Below are positions 58,453-64,000 of a stretch of DNA of 64,000 bases, one piece after another; the stretch's first letter is position 1; each line of letters begins with the position of its first letter. The DNA is taken from the NCBI RefSeq assembly GCF_008831285.2, contig NC_045139.1, forward strand, positions 13,064,354 to 13,128,353. The letters are read 5' to 3'. The notes beneath the pieces are model-generated. The model saw only the letters and a program-made list of their open reading frames with translations, made no database searches and had not been told where the DNA came from. A program made the translations under genes and the position numbers. This DNA comes from Nymphaea colorata (Eukaryota > Streptophyta > Magnoliopsida > Nymphaeales > Nymphaeaceae).

Positions 58453-59202
58453 TCAGCAGAAGGCAAGCGAAACAGCCAAGCCGAGAAGGGTCGTCAATCC
58501 GAGGCCGCCGGCGATGGATGCTACAGACATCGGTTGGGTGGGGGAAGGGAAGAAGAAGAAGAAGATGGAGGAGAGATCGGAGCAGAAGAAGGGGAGGGTG
58601 ACGAGGGAGCAGAGGGAGGAGGGGAGGAGAGGGGCGAGGTGGAAGGAGTCGAAGGTTTGGTGGCAGCGGCCGCCACCTTGATGGCAACCTTCTGACCCAA
58701 GCTACAGTGAAGGCCGACGCTGCAGGAAGCACCGTGGAGTTGAGGATGGGAGTCATCGGGCCGTTGGCATAGCTTTCAAGGGGGGCTCACAGCTGTGCAA
58801 GCGTCATACTCCTTCTGGACACCTTCATCACATTATGTTCCCCGGTCTTGAAATTGAAAACTGAGTAAGAAAGCAGCGCGAAGAGATCAATACTAACTCT
58901 TCATGAACGATCACACCAAACTTAAAAGTATTTCAAAATAACAACCAAAAAGGGAAAAGATGAAAAGAGAGAAAAGGCGAAACCAGTATGAAAGCGATGA
59001 TGTGCATGTAACTTTATTCACCCAGCTTGTCATTGAGCTGGAAGGTTTTCCAAGAGGCCCAGGTGGCATAAAAGGTGGAGGTGGTGGAAACCATCCAGCC
59101 GCTGCTGTCATCGACGGTGTAAGTAGCTGCCGACGCTGCGGCAACCATCGTCATCGTCATCAAGAGGACGACGGAAGGGAAAGTGCTCCAATACGACGCC
59201 AT
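58453..59202 (-). pseudogene. Phytocyanin (uclacyanin/mavicyanin-like, GPI-type) pseudogene, 2 exons
   Basis: Exon 1 (59202-59022): signal peptide VVLLMTMTMVAAASA, then ATYTVDDSSGWM, FYATWASWKTFQ and NDKL, ending in phase 1 at a GTGAAT donor. Exon 2 from 58860 continues VFNFKTGEHNVMKVS (His ligand region), then across shifted frames EYDACTAVSPLESYANGP, LNST, HCSLGQKVAIKV, a Pro/Ser-rich stretch and a hydrophobic tail (IAGGLGLTTLLGLAVSLAF) typical of a GPI signal. Known: phytocyanins are small extracellular blue-copper proteins. Breaks: at least three frame changes in exon 2 (after KVS, after LNST, in the Ser run), and a short loss before HCSLG that removes part of the copper-site loop. Inferred: pseudogene, unless the indels are sequence errors. 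Confidence 0.82.
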
Positions 59203-62200
59203 GGTAGTGGCGAGGACGTTTGTGTTCCAAGGTCGACCCCGGTTGTTGGTCACTTTGGGCAGGGAGGAGAGGCCCCCCTTTTCGTTTTCTTTTCCTTCCC
59301 CTCCTTAACCTGTGAGACGGCGGCGTCGCTCGAGAGGGGAATGCGGAGGATGGCGCTTCTCCCGCTCTCAGCTGTTTTTATTTAGATTTTGGGATCCGAG
59401 TGCCTGTTTTTGGGTTGGTGAATGGAAGAGAAGCTTGGGGAGGCTTTTCTCGCTGCAGGGTAGGCAATGTAAGCCCGGACCTAGCCGATCCCGTGGACCT
59501 TCCTCCTTCGGCACCGCGAACTCCTATGAAGCTGTCTACCATACTTGGACCCAAGTGTGGAAGGCACGGCTTGCTTCTTCTGCAAAGTTGAAAAACCGTG
59601 TCTGAAGAGGAAACTGGTAAAAGAACCAAGCCGACTTTTATTGAAGAAATAAGCCTCTCTCTTTGTATATTTTTTAATTTCACTCTGGCTTTTGTCGCTG
59701 AAGCCTTACTCTAGATGGTGACATAGGGAGTTGTGAAACTATAAACTTTTTATGGATCGAAGAGTGTTTCGACTGATTGCAACTGGTGACTCAGCAGGTC
59801 AAACCGGTGACTTGGCCGAGTTTTACTGCCTATTTTTAAAGAAAAAATATTAACAACAATAAGTCTTAGAAATATCGATTTGCCCCTTATTATTCATAAA
59901 TCTGGCTTCTTTTATATTAAGTAGTCAACCACCCAATGGAAAAACCAGAACCTATCATAGAGGTCCTTGTAGCAGCGGAGGTAATACACAAATTTAGAGA
60001 GGGACATCCTTGTAGCAGCGGAGGGAATACACAATTTTAGAGAGGGACACTGATCAATCTTATTATTAGAAATGAATTGGATGCATGCAAAACTACAAAG
60101 CACTAGCTGCGATTAGTGTGGCCACTACATATAGCGAGGCTTGTGTCCAACATCATCATAATAAAATTTTTACTAAGGTTTATACAATTGTAATGTGCGG
60201 AAATGGCTTTTCAAAGCATCCACTTATCAACACAATTAGGGGCATAACAAAAACTAACTTTAAAACCACCAACATTTAAATAGTAGATTTGAACATACGT
60301 TTGAAAACAGTATTTCATAAATGACAAAATACGGAAGTTTGTCACATTTCAAAATTCAACTCTTAAAATTGATCAGTCGGGTAGCACCAGATCACAACAG
60401 TACAACCATATCGTCACTATCCCTTTTATTCACGAATCTCGTGAAAGGGGAAAATTGGGGTGATAATTTTGAGAAATTCTCAAAATGATGTCTGCCATTG
60501 ATTTATGCCAGTATATACATTTTATACATTTCAACATCAAACTTACCCTACTACTGCATGAAGACAAGGTACTTGAAACATTCGATATGCACATATATAA
60601 AATGTTCAAGACATGTTTAGAACCACAATGTCATGAATATAATAAGTACATATTCATGCAATATTCATTATCTGTTGATATGCTTGCAAGCATAAATAAG
60701 TTTCTCCTGTCAAGTCGCTGGGGGCATTACACGGGTAATGTCTAAGCCGGCACTCGTGATTTCATTAAACACAGTGCCCAAAAAAACAACCATAGCAACC
60801 ACAAGATATCAACCTCAACACGTGCTAGTACTAGACTTATATAGATAGGACGTTGTCTTCATCCGACCCCTTATAAAGGACTAGGGGAAGGGCTATTCTC
60901 GAGGAACAGGTCAGCCCCTGAAGGGCATTGCCCAAAACATAAGTAGATTCACTGCAACACCACAAAAACCTGGATGGCGTAGCACTGGCTCGCTCGGACC
61001 CACCCAGGTGGAAGCGCAACGCTCTTCACCTCCCTCATGCAACTAGAGATCATGCCACCTTCTCCCCCAAACAATTCAGACCATTCACGATCATGCCAAA
61101 TTATGCATCCAAGTATAAAATTGTTTTGCTCATATGATTCATCAACTGCATGTCAACAATATGCAATTACATGCGGTAATAATTAAAGTCAACAATATGG
61201 ATCTCAAGTCCAATTTTAAATAAGCTCGTGATATAGCAAGATCACAATGACATCCACATGTAAGTCTCGATCTGAAACAGATCCATATCCAAATCTTTCA
61301 GCAACTATTATTCATTCATAAACCCATATACATAATCCAAACAATTGAATGACAATAAATAACTCATTTTCTTTTTTTATAATGCAGTGGTCTAAATGTC
61401 AATTGTGATATCAGGTCACGACACAAACAGGTGCATATTGCAAGCATATACATAAGTTAAAATGAGTCTGATCCAAAACCACATGCATTTTACTACAATT
61501 AATATGCGTAGGCATACATGAAGGAACCCGATCCAGATGTTTGGATGCGAATGCAATACAAGAGATTCACATTCATATCCATTGTCTTATTTTCATAAAA
61601 TCATCTAGTATTTTGCATTCAATTCATCATGATCAAACTTAGAGTCTGAACTCGTGTATGCTGAGCTAACTCGGTCAAGCTAAATTTTGGATCCATATCT
61701 AAATAAAATCTGTTTGTAATGATGAACAAATCGAAAGTGCATATATTCTCAAAACAAATCAAATATTGTTCGAGACCCAAACATGAATAGGCTCTAAACA
61801 AGTGAAATTTGTATTCAAATATATTTACAACATCCAAGATATCTACTTTAAGGTACATCGGATCCAGATCCAATTACAACTCACAAGTATTAACAATAAA
61901 ATTTCTAAACAAACTTGAGTTCGTGTTGAAATTCTTTGGAAGCCATTAAATATTTATTTTCATAAACAACTGGATCCGTTTCAAAAATCTACTTATATAC
62001 ATATGTTTTTAAAACAAGTCAGTTCCAACAAGATTTGGAATCAAGTTTGAAACTCTTTGAACATAATTCAAGACTAATAATTCATGGAAACAACATTCAA
62101 TATTATAAGTAATTATTTTTGCTTGTAAAACAGATTTTATAATTTCTTTGAATCAAACCCACAACAAGTTTCAAACGTACCACCAAATGACAAATTCCTG

Positions 62201-63650
62201 AAAAACTCCTTAATTTAATCAACTTTGGTCCAAACTACTTAGACTCAAAGTCTAGTAGGTTCAAGGTGATGTATTCTAGACCTGTTTTTAACAAAGAATC
62301 ACATTTCAAATAAAATAGAAGATGTACCAATGAATAAAAAGAGCATCACTGGTCAGATTAGTTGAAAACATAATTGAATTTAAACTATATGAACCCAAAC
62401 ATCTATTTTAAGATAAATGAGATCCAAATCCAACTCTACTGATTCTCTAAACCGACCCGAATGTCTTTTATATACCTTAGATTATTTTTCTACAAGTTTA
62501 ACCTGCAATGATAAGCGTGAACAAAATTTGTTTTGCTAAACTATACCCAGCATAGGATTCCAATTCAACTCAGTCAAAGGTAATAAGCTCAAAAATAAAA
62601 TCAGCATAAAAGAATAGAATGGGACCAAAATTATATCTCAATATTCCAAGACTAAGCCTCAAAGTCCAACGTGATCACTATTTATGAAATCTCAACTGAG
62701 CAAGAGAACTATGTTTATAAATTAGTTTATAGAAAACATAATAGTAAACAGTTTTAAACTTACGAGGCCTGTTTACAGAATTTGCCAGAGACCAGAATGT
62801 GCAAAACTGGGCGGGGATTCGTGAACTCCATTTCTGAAGATAGAAATGGGACAGCACAAACTCTTTTCTTTTTCCAATCGTGCTATGCACCACGTTGAGA
62901 AAGACCAACCTCCTATGCAGGTACCTCAAACGGGAGGTGCTCCTTAGAGTGCCATATATATAACACTGTTCTGGAAAAGATGGAAAAAATAGAGGGGCGG
63001 TTTCAAACTCGCAGTTTGGAAAACAACCGAAGAAGTTTCACTTTTCAGCCCAACGACCCACGTTGAGAAAGACCAACCTCCCAGCTGTTTGCTTCCATGG
63101 CCGCTACCATCAGCCTCCACGGAAATCCGGCGACTTCCGATCATTGGTGGCCATAGCCCGCACTACCCAGGAGCATCCTCTCTTCTCTATCACATACTCG
63201 TTTCTTTTAGCTTTTCATTTTCTCTTCTTTTGAAATAGGTTATTACGATGGTGGAGGGATTCTTCAGGGTGACTGCCAACATCAAGCCGCTCATATGTTC
63301 CCTTCAGGGTTCTGTATATTATCAAGGCTATGCGAGCTTTGGGCGTACACATGCAAGTGTCACCATGCCAAAAACAACTTCATGCCTATGTGGATATGTC
63401 GGTGATTCACAAAATACCAGCATATTCTTGGCTTGATGCAATCACATAAGCACATTAAGTAAAGAAGATGCATACATGTGCATGGTAGGTAGACATCATG
63501 TTAATGGTCATCATGCATGCGCATGGTAGACATCATGTTAATGGACATGCTTTGCTTGAGATCAATGAGACAACCATTCTTTGCTCATGCTGGCATCATA
63601 CAGATACCATCTTAAAAACAGAGCACATGGGTACATCCATAAACATGGAA
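59203..63650. other. Gene-poor right end; one tandem duplication
   Basis: A 43-bp unit starting TCCTTGTAGCAGCGGAG is repeated at 59964-60006 and 60007-60049. The phrase CACGTTGAGAAAGACCAACC occurs at 62891 and 63060. 60.1-62.7 kb is AT-rich with no gene, repeat family or domain that I recognise. A plus-strand frame at 63248-63436 has no known motif. Confidence 0.4.
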
Positions 63651-63900
63651 CCATGCAGATCATTGTACATATACACACTAATAAACTCATCTCATCCGTA
63701 TGAAATGTTCATGCATATGAAAGGCCACAAACCAAATGGGTAGCAACGTGCCTTCTGACGCAGCACCACAAGGAGAACAACTATGAAAAACAAGATGTTG
63801 TAGCGAAGAAGAAAGGAGAAAGGAGGCAGCGTTCTCTCTCTCTCACTGGCTAAATTCTCTTTTAAAACAGTTTTAGGTAACTTTTCCTATAAGACTCTCA
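63651..63900. repeat. Dispersed repeat shared with 48.8 kb
   Basis: TATACACACTAATAAA.TCATCT, ATGCATATGAAAGGCCA and AAACCAAATG occur in the same order and spacing at 63667-63738 and 48808-48872. Both are followed by GA/CT-rich sequence. The family is unknown to me. Confidence 0.65.
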
Positions 63901-64000
63901 ACTCCCTAACTTTTAGATAGTGGCCATAACGGTGGGAAATAACCGCCCACTAGCAAAAATTGAATAATAAGTGCCAAAATCAATGTATCATTTTTTTAAA

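Noticed and set aside
60840-61030. Possible tRNA-like or SINE sequence (GCGTAGCACTGG)
   Set aside because: A box A-like phrase is present but no convincing box B at the right distance and no tail or target duplication.
1-64000. CRISPR array, operon, phage or organellar insertion
   Set aside because: No regularly spaced repeats, no compact same-strand gene runs, and no plastid or mitochondrial genes were recognised.

Overview
This window is nuclear DNA from a flowering plant. It has split genes with GT..AG introns, recognisable plant families (a chloroplast Omp85-type barrel protein, an ATL RING-H2 ligase, phytocyanin, IQD and GT14 relics), Ty1/copia and TRIM retroelements primed by initiator-Met tRNA, hAT-like and CACTA-like DNA elements, and a tRNA-derived SINE. 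I cannot fix the species. No tRNA, rRNA, CRISPR or bacterial operon structure was seen.

Three genes look intact. (1) An 11-exon plus-strand gene (701..14785) encodes a 363-residue POTRA-less relative of OEP80 (the P36/P39 class of chloroplast outer-envelope barrels). Every junction keeps frame. (2) A 3-exon minus-strand gene (25060..17510) encodes a 242-residue secreted, cysteine-containing protein of the plant Expp1 type. (3) A single-exon ATL RING-H2 ubiquitin ligase of 164 residues lies at 52603..53097. The first two genes converge and have transposon-filled introns of 6.9 and 6.7 kb.

The rest is a graveyard of gene pieces and mobile DNA. Gene relics are a lone KIWI/PC4 first exon (7.4 kb), a dolichyldiphosphatase cut before its last catalytic motif (18.9 kb), a GT14 glycosyltransferase pseudogene (28.1-29.0 kb), two IQD exons (30.7-32.1 kb), an unidentified pair of exons (42.2-43.0 kb) and a phytocyanin pseudogene (58.5-59.2 kb). 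Several carry single-base frameshifts.

Mobile DNA includes one very young copia element (36672..42082) with 221-bp LTRs that look identical and a perfect 5-bp target duplication, but with a frameshifted gag and Asn in place of the first reverse-transcriptase catalytic Asp. There are three older copia relic zones, a solo LTR, a tandem TRIM array (5395..6055) and a second TRIM (19658..20135). Two families of hAT-like non-autonomous elements have exact 8-bp target duplications. There is also a SINE and a duplicated segment carrying a CACTA end.

No integrated undescribed multi-gene system is visible. The most distinctive structures are the minimal tandem TRIM, the two hAT-like families with repeat-packed ends, the young but damaged copia, and a 2.3-kb cluster of five separate short tandem duplications.
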